Shown: positions 19,503 to 28,511, numbered from the stretch's first letter. The stretch: DNA of 64,000 nucleotides from Firmicutes bacterium M10-2 (GCA_000403415.2 KE159700.1:1-64000); one strand, 5' to 3'. The notes: generated from the sequence alone by a model not told the origin. Numbers and translations: made by a program.

Positions 19503-20540
19503 ATGAAAAAATCAAGTTATTTATGGAATTTCGTTCTGATTGCTGTTATAACAGCTGCGGCTTTATGGTTCGCTCTTAAAGATAACTATCAAGAAATCAT
19601 TCAGGCTATACAAAAGCTGAATGGAGCCGCTTTAACAATTATTTTGATCTGGGGAATTTTATATACTTGTGTCTGGGGATTGGTTTATGTCGTTCTTGGT
19701 CGAAAATTTAAGAAAAATTATTCTTTATGGAGCGGAATTCTTGTTGCGTTTACTGGCACTTTTTTTTCCGGAATCACACCATCTGCGACAGGAGGACAAT
19801 TCGGACAGGCATATATATTAAAAAAACAAGGAATCTCTTATAGTGATGGCGCTTCGATCTTATGGGCTGATTTCATCATTTATCAAACAACCATGATGAT
19901 CTATGTGACCATCTTGTTTTGTATGAAATTTTTTACATATTCTCGTCAATCCATGTGGTTTAATTTAGTGCTTGCAGGCTATGTTGTCAATTTTGTGGTG
20001 ATTTTCGGATTGTATACTATGGCTCTTTTTCCGAAAGCGTACATTCACTTGTCGCAGTGGGGAGTAAAAGTATTATCCAAATTGCATATTTTGAAGCATC
20101 CGGAGAAAACTTTGGAATCTTGGACGCTTCAAATGACTTCTTTTACGACTGAAATAAAAAAACTTTCAAAAGATAAATTGGCAATCGTTGAATGTATAGG
20201 AATCAACTTTGTACGATTGACTATGTTGTATGCCCTTCCTTTTGTGGTTGCCCGTCTGTTGAATATTCCGCTTGCTTTCGATCAATTAATTGATGTAATC
20301 GCTTTAAGCTCATTTGTGACCATGGCAAATAGCTTTATTCCGATTCCGGGTGCGAGTGGAGGAACAGAAATGATGTTTGCGATTTTGTTCACTCCTTTAA
20401 TGAAAAAGCTGACCAATGCGGTATTGATCTTATGGCGTGTATCTACGTATCATATTATATTGATTGTCGGAGGTATTTTATTCATGATCGCAAAAGCGTA
20501 TTATGATAGAAGAGATGCGAACATACAGAAAGGAACGTGA
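19503..20540 (+). CDS. LPG-synthase-TM (UPF0104/MprF flippase-like) membrane protein
   Basis: A 345-aa protein with about eight transmembrane segments. The motifs FFSGITPSATGGQFGQAYILKKQG and IPIPGASGGTEMMF (in parts) are those of the N-terminal flippase domain of MprF, here without a catalytic domain. It probably moves or handles glycolipids made by the flanking glycosyltransferases. The start at ATG 19503 has GGGAAGAACG upstream. Its end is 7 bp before the next gene, so the three form one operon. Confidence 0.87.
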   Translation: MKKSSYLWNFVLIAVITAAALWFALKDNYQEIIQAIQKLNGAALTIILIWGILYTCVWGLVYVVLGRKFKKNYSLWSGILVAFTGTFFSGITPSATGGQFGQAYILKKQGISYSDGASILWADFIIYQTTMMIYVTILFCMKFFTYSRQSMWFNLVLAGYVVNFVVIFGLYTMALFPKAYIHLSQWGVKVLSKLHILKHPEKTLESWTLQMTSFTTEIKKLSKDKLAIVECIGINFVRLTMLYALPFVVARLLNIPLAFDQLIDVIALSSFVTMANSFIPIPGASGGTEMMFAILFTPLMKKLTNAVLILWRVSTYHIILIVGGILFMIAKAYYDRRDANIQKGT

Positions 20541-20547
20541 ATGAAAC

Positions 20548-22521
20548 ATGAGAATAGGAATTTTCACCGATTCATATCTTCCGGATATCAACGGTGTGGT
20601 AACGAGTGTCGTCACTTTGAAAAAGGCACTTGAGCAACTTGGCCACACCGTCTTTATTATTTCGAATCATCAAGGATCGAAAGTCATCATGAATGATAAA
20701 GAAAAAATTTTGCGTTTGCCGGGGGTTGAACTTAAACGGTTGTATGGGTATACGATGAGTAGTCCAATCAACTTTGCGATGGATTATATCGAAGATATGA
20801 ACCTCGATGTCATCCATACGCAACAAGAGTTCGGCGTGTCGCTTTATGGCCGGCAAATGGCTAAGGAACTCGGAATCCCACAAGTATATACGTATCATAC
20901 AATGTATGCGGATTATACCCATTATATTAATCCGTTTGATTTTGAGCGAATTGATAAGGCCGGCAAATGGGTCGTTAAAAATTTTTCAAAAATCATGGGC
21001 AATAGTGTACAGGCAGTAATCGCTCCAAGCCAAAAAACAAAAACGGTATTAGAGGGCTATGGCGTGAAAGCACCAATTTATGTTGTGCCGACAGGTCTTG
21101 ATCTTGATGCGTTCAAAGAAGATCAGATCGATTGGACATTTGCTAAATCACTTCGAGAAGGATTGAACTTGAAAGAAAATGATCATGTACTGGTATTTGT
21201 CGGCCGTTTGGCAAAGGAAAAGTCGCTCGAAATGCCGATCAAAGCAATTGCCCGATCAAATGATGAGAAACTGCATCTTGTCGTGGTCGGCTCCGGAACC
21301 GATGAAGATTACTTTAAACAAATTGCCCAAGACAATCATGTTCAAGATCGCGTACACTTTGTCGGAAAGGTTCCAAGAGAACATATTCCGTATTATTACG
21401 TGGCTTTTGACGGATTTGTTTCGGCCTCTCTTTCGGAAACCCAAGGTTTGACATATATTGAAGCACTTGCCAGCGGGTTGCCGGTATTCGGACGTCGGGA
21501 TGAAGTCCTTTATGATCTTGTCGAGGAGGGACGCTCCGGATATTATTTTGATTCAGCTGAAGAACTCGTAGAAAAGATTGACCGATTCTTTTCAAAAGAT
21601 AAACAGGAACGGGAACAGGAAAGTTTATATTGCCGTCAAAAGGTTGCGCCATATTCAAAGGAAATTTTCGGACAGAAGATCCTTGCGGTCTATCAGCAGG
21701 CAATCGATGATTACAGTCATACGTTTGAAGTTATCCGCATTAAGATGAAAGATGATTTTGTAGAGCTGACCTTGGAAAGAGAAAGCGATGATGAACCAAT
21801 CAAGCTTCTTGTTCCACTTGATGATTTTTTCGAACTGAAGATCGCACTGCATACGAAATTAGATGCATATCTGATTTCAAGCTATTTGGATCTTCAGGAA
21901 TTTTATTATGCGTATTCTTTAATTAAGAAAAAAGTTCTCAGCAAAGATATGACATGTTTCGAAGTTCGGACGTACTTACGTCATCATTTCGATCTTGATC
22001 ATGCCAAGATCGAACAATTAGTTAGTGAACTGTGCAAAAGACATTGGCTGGACGATCAAAAATACGCATATGAAAAAAGTGCATATTGGCACCAGATGGG
22101 ACATTCGAAAAAATCAATCACGAATAAATTGATGAAGGTTGGGATCCATTCGGAATTGATTGAAAATGCTTTAAATGAACTGGATGATTCGATTGAACTG
22201 GCAAATGCCAAAGCTTTGGCAGAACGGGTAAAAAATACATTTAAGATGCAGTCGTCACGTTTGAAAAGAAAAAATGTGATCCACAAACTGGTCACAAAAG
22301 GCTATTCGGTCGATATTGCAAATTCAGCACTGGATGAGATTGATCTTGAAAACGATGACGAGCAGGCGTGTCGCAACGCGCTTAAGAAGGCATTACGTTT
22401 ATATTCGTCGCTTGACGAAGAAAAAAGAAAAACCAAGATCAAAGAATATTGTTTGCGAAAAGGTTTTTCGAATGGCGAAATTGAACAACAATTAGAAATG
22501 AGTGAAGAGTTTGAAGATTAA
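20548..22521 (+). CDS. GT4 glycosyltransferase fused to a full-length RecX domain
   Basis: A 657-aa single reading frame. Residues 1-390 are a GT-B glycosyltransferase like diacylglycerol alpha-glucosyltransferases: GIFTDSYLPDINGVVTSV at the start, FVGRLAKEKSLEMPI and the EX7E segment SETQGLTYIEALASG. Residues about 393-657 match RecX throughout: the N-terminal beta region (IRIKMKDDFVELTLERE), the helical repeats EFYYAYSLIKKKVLSKDMTCFEVRTYL, WLDDQKYAYEKSAYWHQMGHSKKSI (in parts) and further degenerate three-helix repeats. RecX binds RecA filaments. No stop, ribosome site or frameshift separates the two. It overlaps the following YhaM gene by 20 bp. Confidence 0.85.
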   Translation: MRIGIFTDSYLPDINGVVTSVVTLKKALEQLGHTVFIISNHQGSKVIMNDKEKILRLPGVELKRLYGYTMSSPINFAMDYIEDMNLDVIHTQQEFGVSLYGRQMAKELGIPQVYTYHTMYADYTHYINPFDFERIDKAGKWVVKNFSKIMGNSVQAVIAPSQKTKTVLEGYGVKAPIYVVPTGLDLDAFKEDQIDWTFAKSLREGLNLKENDHVLVFVGRLAKEKSLEMPIKAIARSNDEKLHLVVVGSGTDEDYFKQIAQDNHVQDRVHFVGKVPREHIPYYYVAFDGFVSASLSETQGLTYIEALASGLPVFGRRDEVLYDLVEEGRSGYYFDSAEELVEKIDRFFSKDKQEREQESLYCRQKVAPYSKEIFGQKILAVYQQAIDDYSHTFEVIRIKMKDDFVELTLERESDDEPIKLLVPLDDFFELKIALHTKLDAYLISSYLDLQEFYYAYSLIKKKVLSKDMTCFEVRTYLRHHFDLDHAKIEQLVSELCKRHWLDDQKYAYEKSAYWHQMGHSKKSITNKLMKVGIHSELIENALNELDDSIELANAKALAERVKNTFKMQSSRLKRKNVIHKLVTKGYSVDIANSALDEIDLENDDEQACRNALKKALRLYSSLDEEKRKTKIKEYCLRKGFSNGEIEQQLEMSEEFED

Positions 22522-23446
22522 AGATATCCATGAAGAAGGAAAAATTTGCGTTAAGGCACTGATTACGAAGTGCGATAAGGGACGTACGAATAAAAATACT
22601 CCGTATTTATCCTTGATTTTGGAAGATCAGACGGGAACATTGGATGCGAAGTTCTGGAATATGACCGAAGAAACGGTCAAGTTATATAAAGTCGGAATGG
22701 TCGTTGACGCTTGGGGCGAAATTATCTTTCATAAAAACGCAATCCAGCTGCGTTTACGCAAAATGGAAGTAGACGAGGAAGCGGATTTGCTTGATTTTGT
22801 TCGTGAAGCACCAATGGGCAAGGAACAAATGAAAAAGGAAATTGCCTCTTATATTGGAAAAATCAAAGATCCGGTAATCAAAGAAATTACCGAAGAAGTG
22901 ATCGAAATGAACAAGGAAGATTTTTTCACTTATCCGGCTGCGACACGCAATCACCACAATTTTGTCGGCGGGTTGGCGTATCATTCGTTAAGTATGGTTA
23001 AGCTTGGTCTTGATATTGTCAAACAATACGAATGGCTCGATCAGGATTTGATTATTGCGGGGATTTTGCTACACGATATCGGTAAGGTGGCAGAATTGTC
23101 GTCGCCAATGCTTCCTGAATACACGAGTATAGGAAATTTGCTCGGACATATCAGTATTGCATGCAATATGATTGATCGAGTCGCCATAGCATTAGAGAAA
23201 GAAAACGATGAAAGAGTTATATTGTTAAAGCATATGGTATTAAGTCACCATGGAAAGATGGAGTATGGATCACCGGTTTTGCCGATGATTCCGGAAGCGG
23301 AAGTGGTGACGTTACTGGATAATTTGGATTCAAGACTGTTTATGATGAAACAGAGCTTGGATTCTACATTGCCGGGATCGTTTGGTCCTCGAATGTTTGC
23401 ACTCGATAATCGAATGATCTATCATCGACAGGAGGATGAAGAATGA
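22502..23446 (+). CDS. yhaM: YhaM-type 3'-5' exoribonuclease
   Basis: A 314-aa protein. Residues about 1-85 are an OB fold (ALITKCDKGRTNKNTPYLSLILEDQTG); residues about 140-300 are an HD phosphohydrolase domain with NHHNFVGGLAYHSLSM, ILLHDIGK and HMVLSHHG as metal ligands. YhaM trims single-stranded RNA (and DNA) in Bacillota. The GTG at 22502 starts inside the upstream gene; a TTG at 22511 is an alternative and neither has a strong ribosome site, so coupling is likely. Its stop overlaps rimO by 4 bp. Confidence 0.88.
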   Translation: MKSLKIKDIHEEGKICVKALITKCDKGRTNKNTPYLSLILEDQTGTLDAKFWNMTEETVKLYKVGMVVDAWGEIIFHKNAIQLRLRKMEVDEEADLLDFVREAPMGKEQMKKEIASYIGKIKDPVIKEITEEVIEMNKEDFFTYPAATRNHHNFVGGLAYHSLSMVKLGLDIVKQYEWLDQDLIIAGILLHDIGKVAELSSPMLPEYTSIGNLLGHISIACNMIDRVAIALEKENDERVILLKHMVLSHHGKMEYGSPVLPMIPEAEVVTLLDNLDSRLFMMKQSLDSTLPGSFGPRMFALDNRMIYHRQEDEE

Positions 23447-24735
23447 AAGTAGGTTTTGTATCTTTAGGTTGTTGTAAAAATTTGGTCGATTCCGAACAGA
23501 TTATGGGAGTGCTTAGAGAAAACGGGCATGAAATCGTGGCCGATCCGAAGCAAGCCGACGCAATCGTGGTCAATACATGCGGATTTATTGAGTCGGCAAA
23601 AGAAGAGTCGATCAATACAATTTTTGAAATGTCCAAATATACGGATAAATTGATTGTGTGCGGATGTTTAGCTCAACGCTATGAAGAACAATTGAAAGAA
23701 GAAATTCCGGAAATCGATGCGATCGTTCCGATTCGCGAGTACGGACATATTGCCGAAGTGCTCAAGAATGTGCTGGGCGATGATGGCTTGGGCAGCTTTG
23801 CCAAGAGCGAACGTCCGCTTTCGGGAAATCCTTGGAGCGCGTATGTCAAGATTAGCGATGGTTGTTCAAATCATTGTGCGTATTGCGCAATACCTTTGAT
23901 TCGCGGGGATCAAAAGAGTAAAGTGATAGAAGAAGTAGTCGAAGAAGTTAAGCATCTTGCAAGTATCGGGGTCAAAGAAGTGACATTGATCGCGCAGGAC
24001 ACCACAAAATACGGATTGGATAATTACGGAAAGCTTATGCTTGCGCCTTTGCTGAAAGAAGTCGATCAGATCGAAGGAATTCGCTGGATTCGAATCTTAT
24101 ATATGTATCCGGACGAAATCGAGGATGATGTACTTGAAGTGATGGCTGGCTCGAAGAAAATCCTGCCGTATTTCGATATTCCTATGCAGCATGCCAATGA
24201 TCGCTTGCTGAAGAAGATGAATCGCCGGGGAACAAAACAAGACGTGATCGATCTTGTCAAAAAGATTCGGAAAATGTTTCCGGATGCAACGTTGCGAACG
24301 ACAGCCATTGTAGGTTTCCCAAGCGAAACAGAAGAAGAATTCGAAGAACTGGTTGATTTTATCAAGGAAATCGAATGGGATCGGATGGGAGCGTTCACAT
24401 ATTCGAAAGAAGAAGATACGCCGGCTTACTTCATGGATGAAGAGGTGGATGAAACAATTGCGCAAAAACGATTGGATCATCTGATGGAAGTTCAAAAAGA
24501 AATTTCCGCAAAGAAGAATGCGCAAAAGATTGGGAAGGTTGTTGAAGTGCTGATCGAAGAAAAAGAAGGTCTTAAACCGCAGTATCGGGGACGCAGCATG
24601 GCTGATGCGCCCGATGAAGTGGATGGTCAGGTGATCATAAAGACAGAAGAACCTTTAGAGATCGGCAGCTTTGTGAACGTTTTGATTACGGACGCAACAG
24701 CATATGATGTAAAGGGTGTTCTTGTAAAAGAATAA
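23443..24735 (+). CDS. rimO: Ribosomal protein S12 methylthiotransferase RimO
   Basis: A 430-aa radical-SAM enzyme that methylthiolates an aspartate of ribosomal protein S12. The UPF0004 N-terminal domain has Cys10, Cys46 and Cys75 (SLGCCKNLVDSE, NTCGF, CGCLAQRY) for the auxiliary cluster. The radical-SAM domain has C141-x3-C145-x2-C148 (CSNHCAYCAIPLIRG). A TRAM domain ends the protein. The SLGCxKNLVDSE start separates RimO from MiaB. ATG overlaps the yhaM stop (ATGA). Confidence 0.95.
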   Translation: MKVGFVSLGCCKNLVDSEQIMGVLRENGHEIVADPKQADAIVVNTCGFIESAKEESINTIFEMSKYTDKLIVCGCLAQRYEEQLKEEIPEIDAIVPIREYGHIAEVLKNVLGDDGLGSFAKSERPLSGNPWSAYVKISDGCSNHCAYCAIPLIRGDQKSKVIEEVVEEVKHLASIGVKEVTLIAQDTTKYGLDNYGKLMLAPLLKEVDQIEGIRWIRILYMYPDEIEDDVLEVMAGSKKILPYFDIPMQHANDRLLKKMNRRGTKQDVIDLVKKIRKMFPDATLRTTAIVGFPSETEEEFEELVDFIKEIEWDRMGAFTYSKEEDTPAYFMDEEVDETIAQKRLDHLMEVQKEISAKKNAQKIGKVVEVLIEEKEGLKPQYRGRSMADAPDEVDGQVIIKTEEPLEIGSFVNVLITDATAYDVKGVLVKE

Positions 24736-24762
24736 TCCTTTGCGCCCAAAGGAGGATCTGCC

Positions 24763-25002
24763 ATGACAGAAGATGAATTGATGGCAAAATTAACAGCAGC
24801 CGTTGGTGCAAGTACAGCGGGTGACGAAGTATTAAAGGAAGTGTTTGCCGACGGACAAACGATTTCGAAAGAGGATCTTGAAGGAAAATTGAAAGCTTTG
24901 AACGCGTTAAGTGTTCAATATGAAAAAGATGGCGATGAAGCAATGCTTGATTTGACCAATAAAAAAATCGCAGTACTTCAAAAAGCAGTCGATTTATTGT
25001 AG
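24763..25002 (+). CDS. Small acidic helical protein, unknown
   Basis: A 79-aa protein, mostly helical and acidic (EDLEGKLKALNALSVQYEKDGDEAMLDLTNKKIAVLQKAVDLL), with no membrane segment. AAAGGAGGATC lies 7 bp before ATG, so translation is well supported. It lies 27 bp after rimO and 12 bp before the glycosylase gene. I do not recognise a family. Confidence 0.7.
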   Translation: MTEDELMAKLTAAVGASTAGDEVLKEVFADGQTISKEDLEGKLKALNALSVQYEKDGDEAMLDLTNKKIAVLQKAVDLL

Positions 25003-25014
25003 GAGGAAAGAAAG

Positions 25015-25515
25015 ATGTACGATACAACTTCTTTGCAGCAATATACTGCACTTGATCCGATCGTGTTTGAAAACAGCACAAATTTGTTTTTGGTTTCTAT
25101 GCCAAGTGTAAAGAGCGAAGAATCCGGAATGTATTTTGGGGATCCTGCCAATCATTTTTGGAGCGTTTTGGGTGCTATTTACGAAATGCCTTACGAAACC
25201 GATGAAGAAAAGATCGCGATTTGCCAACAAAACAGAATCGCAATCTGGTCTGTTGTTCAATCTTGCTTAAGACATTTATCTCGTGAAGATACGATGCAGG
25301 ACATTGTTCTTAATGATATGAACGGCTTCCTGCAAGCACATCCAAACATTCAGAATATCATTTGTGTATCAAGAGAAACTGAAAGATTATTGGAAGAATC
25401 CAACTTTGAAGGAAATGTTAATGTAACGTATGTTCCATCTCCTTCAGGAGCAGATCTTGACTATGAAAGCGTAGATCGTCTTGTTCCGCGTTATGAACAA
25501 GCACTCGAAAATTAG
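25015..25515 (+). CDS. Uracil-DNA-glycosylase-superfamily protein (deoxyinosine/TDG type)
   Basis: A 166-aa protein of the UDG fold. VSMPSVKSEESGMYFGDPANHFWSVLGAIY (in parts: MPSVKSEESGMYFGDP, NHFWSVL) matches the FPS..S..G.YYG.P.N.FW motif of the TDG/hypoxanthine-glycosylase group; VPSPSGA is the C-terminal substrate loop. It would remove deaminated bases from DNA. Ribosome site AGGAGGAAAG precedes ATG. It lies 25 bp before dut, so a deaminated-base repair enzyme is paired with dUTP removal. Confidence 0.8.
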   Translation: MYDTTSLQQYTALDPIVFENSTNLFLVSMPSVKSEESGMYFGDPANHFWSVLGAIYEMPYETDEEKIAICQQNRIAIWSVVQSCLRHLSREDTMQDIVLNDMNGFLQAHPNIQNIICVSRETERLLEESNFEGNVNVTYVPSPSGADLDYESVDRLVPRYEQALEN

Positions 25516-25540
25516 AGAAGAACAGGAAGGGAAATCAACA

Positions 25541-26026
25541 ATGAAGCTGTATTGGGCAAAAGTAAAAGATGAAGCAATCATACCGACAAAACGAGAAGAA
25601 GATGCAGGATACGATTTATATCCGTGTTTTGAAGAAGATATGTTGGAAATTGCTCCTTGGGAAACAAAGCTGGTTCCTTTAGGTGTCGCATCGGCATTCG
25701 ATGCGCAATATGTCATGATTTTAAAAGAACGTGGCTCCTCCGGAACAAAAGGAATCGCACAACGATGCGGGGTGATCGATTCGGGATATCGTGGCGAATA
25801 TATGGCACCGGTAACAAATTTGAATGCGAAGCCGCTACGGATCGTAAAACAAAAGGCGATCGAAAAGCAACCTGAAAATGTAATCGTGTATCCCTATGAA
25901 AAAGCAATTGCTCAAGGTGTCCTTCTTGTGATGCCGCAAATTCCAAGCGAAGAAATTTCGCTTGATCAATTAAATAAAATCGAATCCCAACGAAAAGACG
26001 GACGTCTTGGAAGTTCGGGGAAATAA
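25541..26026 (+). CDS. dut: dUTP diphosphatase
   Basis: A 161-aa trimeric-type dUTPase that converts dUTP to dUMP. Motif 1 is EDAGYDLY, motif 2 RGSSGTKGIA, motif 3 GVIDSGYRGEY, and the C-terminal arm is GRLGSSGK, a slight variant of the glycine-rich motif 5. Start ATG 25541 follows AGGAAGGG by 7 bp; the open frame upstream overlaps the glycosylase and is not used. A strong terminator follows. Confidence 0.93.
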   Translation: MKLYWAKVKDEAIIPTKREEDAGYDLYPCFEEDMLEIAPWETKLVPLGVASAFDAQYVMILKERGSSGTKGIAQRCGVIDSGYRGEYMAPVTNLNAKPLRIVKQKAIEKQPENVIVYPYEKAIAQGVLLVMPQIPSEEISLDQLNKIESQRKDGRLGSSGK

Positions 26027-26048
26027 AAGAGAAATCGAGGAACTCTTT

Positions 26049-26082
26049 AGACTGCTGAAAAAGGAGATCGGCAGTCTTTTTT
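26049..26082 (+). terminator. Terminator after dut
   Basis: AGACTGC (26049-26055) pairs with GCAGTCT (26071-26077), followed by T6. Confidence 0.8.
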
Positions 26083-26263
26083 GTTGCAGAGGATGACAAA
26101 GCGGATATAAAAATGGTGGATGAACAGCAAAAAAAGAACATCCGGAAACGGAAGAAATCTCTCTTTAGACATTGAATATCGAAAGAAGATGGATATAAAA
26201 TTTCTGTTTTCGCAGAGTTCCCTACTCAAGGAAACAAAAGAGCAAAAAAGCAAATGTTCGGAA
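26083..26263. other. Unassigned intergenic stretch
   Basis: About 180 bp of A-rich sequence between dut and the terminators of the PRD regulator. Short frames on either strand lack ribosome sites and recognisable content. I see no gene or obvious remnant. Confidence 0.4.
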
Positions 26264-26304
26264 TAAAAAAACCGCCAAAATAAATTTGACGGAAATTTTG
26301 ACGG
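26264..26304 (-). terminator. Second (distal) terminator of PRD regulator
   Basis: CCGCCAAAAT (26272-26281) and ATTTTGACGG (26295-26304) pair with one mismatch. On the minus strand it is followed by T7. It lies beyond the first terminator at 26317-26366. Confidence 0.7.
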
Positions 26305-26316
26305 CTTATAATTGAT

Positions 26317-26366
26317 AAAAAATCCTCAAGTTTGCAGTGTCATACTCTTTGCAAACTTGAGGATTT
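26317..26366 (-). terminator. First terminator of PRD regulator
   Basis: A perfect 15-bp inverted repeat: ATCCTCAAGTTTGCA (26322-26336) with its complement at 26350-26364, followed on the minus strand by T6. Confidence 0.85.
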
Positions 26367-26395
26367 ATACCTAGGATTTGTTATGTTTCTTCTCT

Positions 26396-28309
26396 TTAGG
26401 AAATAAATTTTGAAATTATTTGAATAAAATGAGAAAAATCATTTGATTTTAAGATTTCCTGCTGCAGTTTTGAATTGTTGACAATTTCTATAAACAAATC
26501 ATATAAATATTCGATATCTCTTTGTTGTCCCGATCGAATATTGAGCATAAAAATAATTTGCACGGTTTCCCCTTCATCGTTCCATACAACAGGTTCATCA
26601 AGAATCGCAACAGCCACTTTTGTTTTTTCCGAACATGGAGTCATAGGATGTGGTATCGCAAAAAAAGAATTCATATTTGTTTTTGCCAAAGATTCTCTCT
26701 GAAGAACGGACGAGTAGTATTCCGGTCCGACTATATTCTGTTCTTCCAGGGCAGAACATAAGATTTTGATTATTTCTTCTTTTGAAGCTTTATTCTTTCT
26801 TATGAACAGTTTTTTGTCAAAAAACTGACGTAAAACTGAGTCAAAACATTGATCGGTCGCACTTAATCTTCTGGAAATTTTTTCGATATCTTCATTTTTT
26901 AATGCAAAACTAACGACTTCAACCGGAACTAAATCCGATTGGATCGGAATGGTCGAAATCACAAAATCGATATTTTCAAATTCAGATTGTTTTTTAAATT
27001 GTTCATAAGACAGTCTTTCCTTGATATTGATCTTATTGTTGAAAAATGCGTTTAAACGTGCTTCGACCATTCTTGTGGTGGCAATTCCCGAACCGCACAC
27101 AAGAATGACATCTTTTTTATTGTATTGCCCTGAAAAGCATCGTTCGATTGCAGCTCCGATATGCAGACTGACAAATCCTATTTCATCTTCATTCAGTTTT
27201 TCGCTGAATACTTTTGCGGTTGTTGTCAGTGTAATTTCAAAAGGCAGCGGAAAATTGGATTTAATAGAATTCAGCAAAGGATTCTTTTTATGCAGTGAGG
27301 CCATTCTGCTCGCAAATATACTTGAAAAATGATTAAAAAGATCTTTCTTTAATACTTCATCATTTCTGAGATCAAAATTATATTCCTGATAGATCAGATT
27401 CAGAAGATCGGTAATCTGTTTATCTAAAAGGATCGGATTTACACTTTGATCATGGATCGATGCGTTTGTGGCAATATGCAAATAAATATATTGACGTTCT
27501 CCTTTTGTGATTTCTATATTGTATGTTGTTTCAAAATCAGTACAGATCGCATTTAACAGTTCCTGGATATCTTTTGGAATTAAAAAATTTCCGTCATAAG
27601 GAATATAATGGTCGGATTTTATCCTAGACAACATCAAGGCAAAATGAATAATTAGATTTTTTCGGTCGTAATCATTTGCTTTAATTTTATAATTGTTTAA
27701 ATGTTTGTTTACTATATCTCTCATTTCATAAAGATCAATATCTTTAAAAAGGGCTTTTTCCCGGTCTGAAAAATCAATAATATAATTCGGTGATTCTTTG
27801 CTCAAAATATTATCCACCAAACATTGACGAATATCTCTTTCATTCCCAATAACCTTTATTCCTGCATTTGGCTTTGATACATACATTAAATTATATTTTT
27901 CAAAAATCTCTTTTATGCTTTTCATATAATTCTGCATCGTATTTCGCGAAACAAAGATCGTATCGGCCAGCAAATCCAGAGAAAGATATTCTTCTGCATT
28001 CAATAAGCTTTTCAAAATATAGTTGATCCGATCATTTAAAGAGTTAAATTGAACCGTTTTATGAGAAGAGAGGTTCTGATTGATTAACTTTTGGTAGGCA
28101 GAGTCATCATAAATAACGAGATAATATCCGGACTTCCTTTTCAAAAGAATTTCACATGAATACTTTTTCAATTCATAATTCAAAGCGGCAATATCATTCC
28201 GTATTGTTCTGTCTGTTATCTGAAATCTTTTTGTCAGCTCATTTACGGGTGTATATGACTGATGGGATATAATATCAAATATTTCGTCCAAACGAATTGA
28301 TGAAAACAT
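26396..28309 (-). CDS. PRD-domain transcriptional regulator with EIIB- and EIIA-like domains
   Basis: A 637-aa BglG/MtlR/LicR-type activator. HTH domain(s) at the N-terminus (DRTIRNDIAALNYELKKY; a second at about 85-165), two PRD domains (about 170-390), an EIIB-like domain with VILVCGSGIATTRMVEARL (about 400-480) and an EIIA fructose-type domain with IPHPMTP (about 490-637). Such proteins are turned on or off by phosphorylation from HPr and their cognate PTS. It is divergent from the PTS-mannosidase operon, so it almost surely controls it. Two inverted repeats occupy the shared 200-bp region. Confidence 0.92.
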   Translation of the reverse strand: MFSSIRLDEIFDIISHQSYTPVNELTKRFQITDRTIRNDIAALNYELKKYSCEILLKRKSGYYLVIYDDSAYQKLINQNLSSHKTVQFNSLNDRINYILKSLLNAEEYLSLDLLADTIFVSRNTMQNYMKSIKEIFEKYNLMYVSKPNAGIKVIGNERDIRQCLVDNILSKESPNYIIDFSDREKALFKDIDLYEMRDIVNKHLNNYKIKANDYDRKNLIIHFALMLSRIKSDHYIPYDGNFLIPKDIQELLNAICTDFETTYNIEITKGERQYIYLHIATNASIHDQSVNPILLDKQITDLLNLIYQEYNFDLRNDEVLKKDLFNHFSSIFASRMASLHKKNPLLNSIKSNFPLPFEITLTTTAKVFSEKLNEDEIGFVSLHIGAAIERCFSGQYNKKDVILVCGSGIATTRMVEARLNAFFNNKINIKERLSYEQFKKQSEFENIDFVISTIPIQSDLVPVEVVSFALKNEDIEKISRRLSATDQCFDSVLRQFFDKKLFIRKNKASKEEIIKILCSALEEQNIVGPEYYSSVLQRESLAKTNMNSFFAIPHPMTPCSEKTKVAVAILDEPVVWNDEGETVQIIFMLNIRSGQQRDIEYLYDLFIEIVNNSKLQQEILKSNDFSHFIQIISKFIS

Positions 28310-28371
28310 AGTTTGCGGTACTCCTTTATTATTTGTTATACCATTAAACTTTCTGATTTGTAATCTAACTG

Positions 28372-28393
28372 TTTTCCAATTAAAAATGGAAAA
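28372..28393 (+). promoter_or_regulatory. Inverted repeat site 1 in mng-like control region
   Basis: TTTTCCA (28372-28378), 8-bp gap, TGGAAAA (28387-28393). It resembles site 2 (28416-28435) and lies 43 bp centre-to-centre from it, about four helical turns. Confidence 0.55.
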
Positions 28394-28415
28394 TTAAAAA
28401 AAAACAAGGGAATTA

Positions 28416-28435
28416 TTTCCGGTTTTTTCCGGAAA
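28416..28435 (+). promoter_or_regulatory. Inverted repeat site 2, just upstream of -35
   Basis: TTTCCGG (28416-28422), T6, CCGGAAA (28429-28435). It ends 9 bp before the -35 of the PTS promoter, a normal activator position for PRD regulators of the MtlR/LicR type. Confidence 0.6.
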
Positions 28436-28444
28436 ACGGTTAGG

Positions 28445-28473
28445 TTGCCGATTGAAATGTTGCTTTATAAAAT
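28445..28473 (+). promoter_or_regulatory. Promoter of fructose-family PTS/mannosidase operon
   Basis: TTGCCG (28445-28450), 17-bp spacer, TAAAAT (28468-28473). The -35 is imperfect, in keeping with dependence on an activator bound at the adjacent inverted repeat. Confidence 0.55.
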
Positions 28474-28511
28474 AGGGACTGTAATCAGACAACGAAAGGA
28501 ACAATTTGAAA

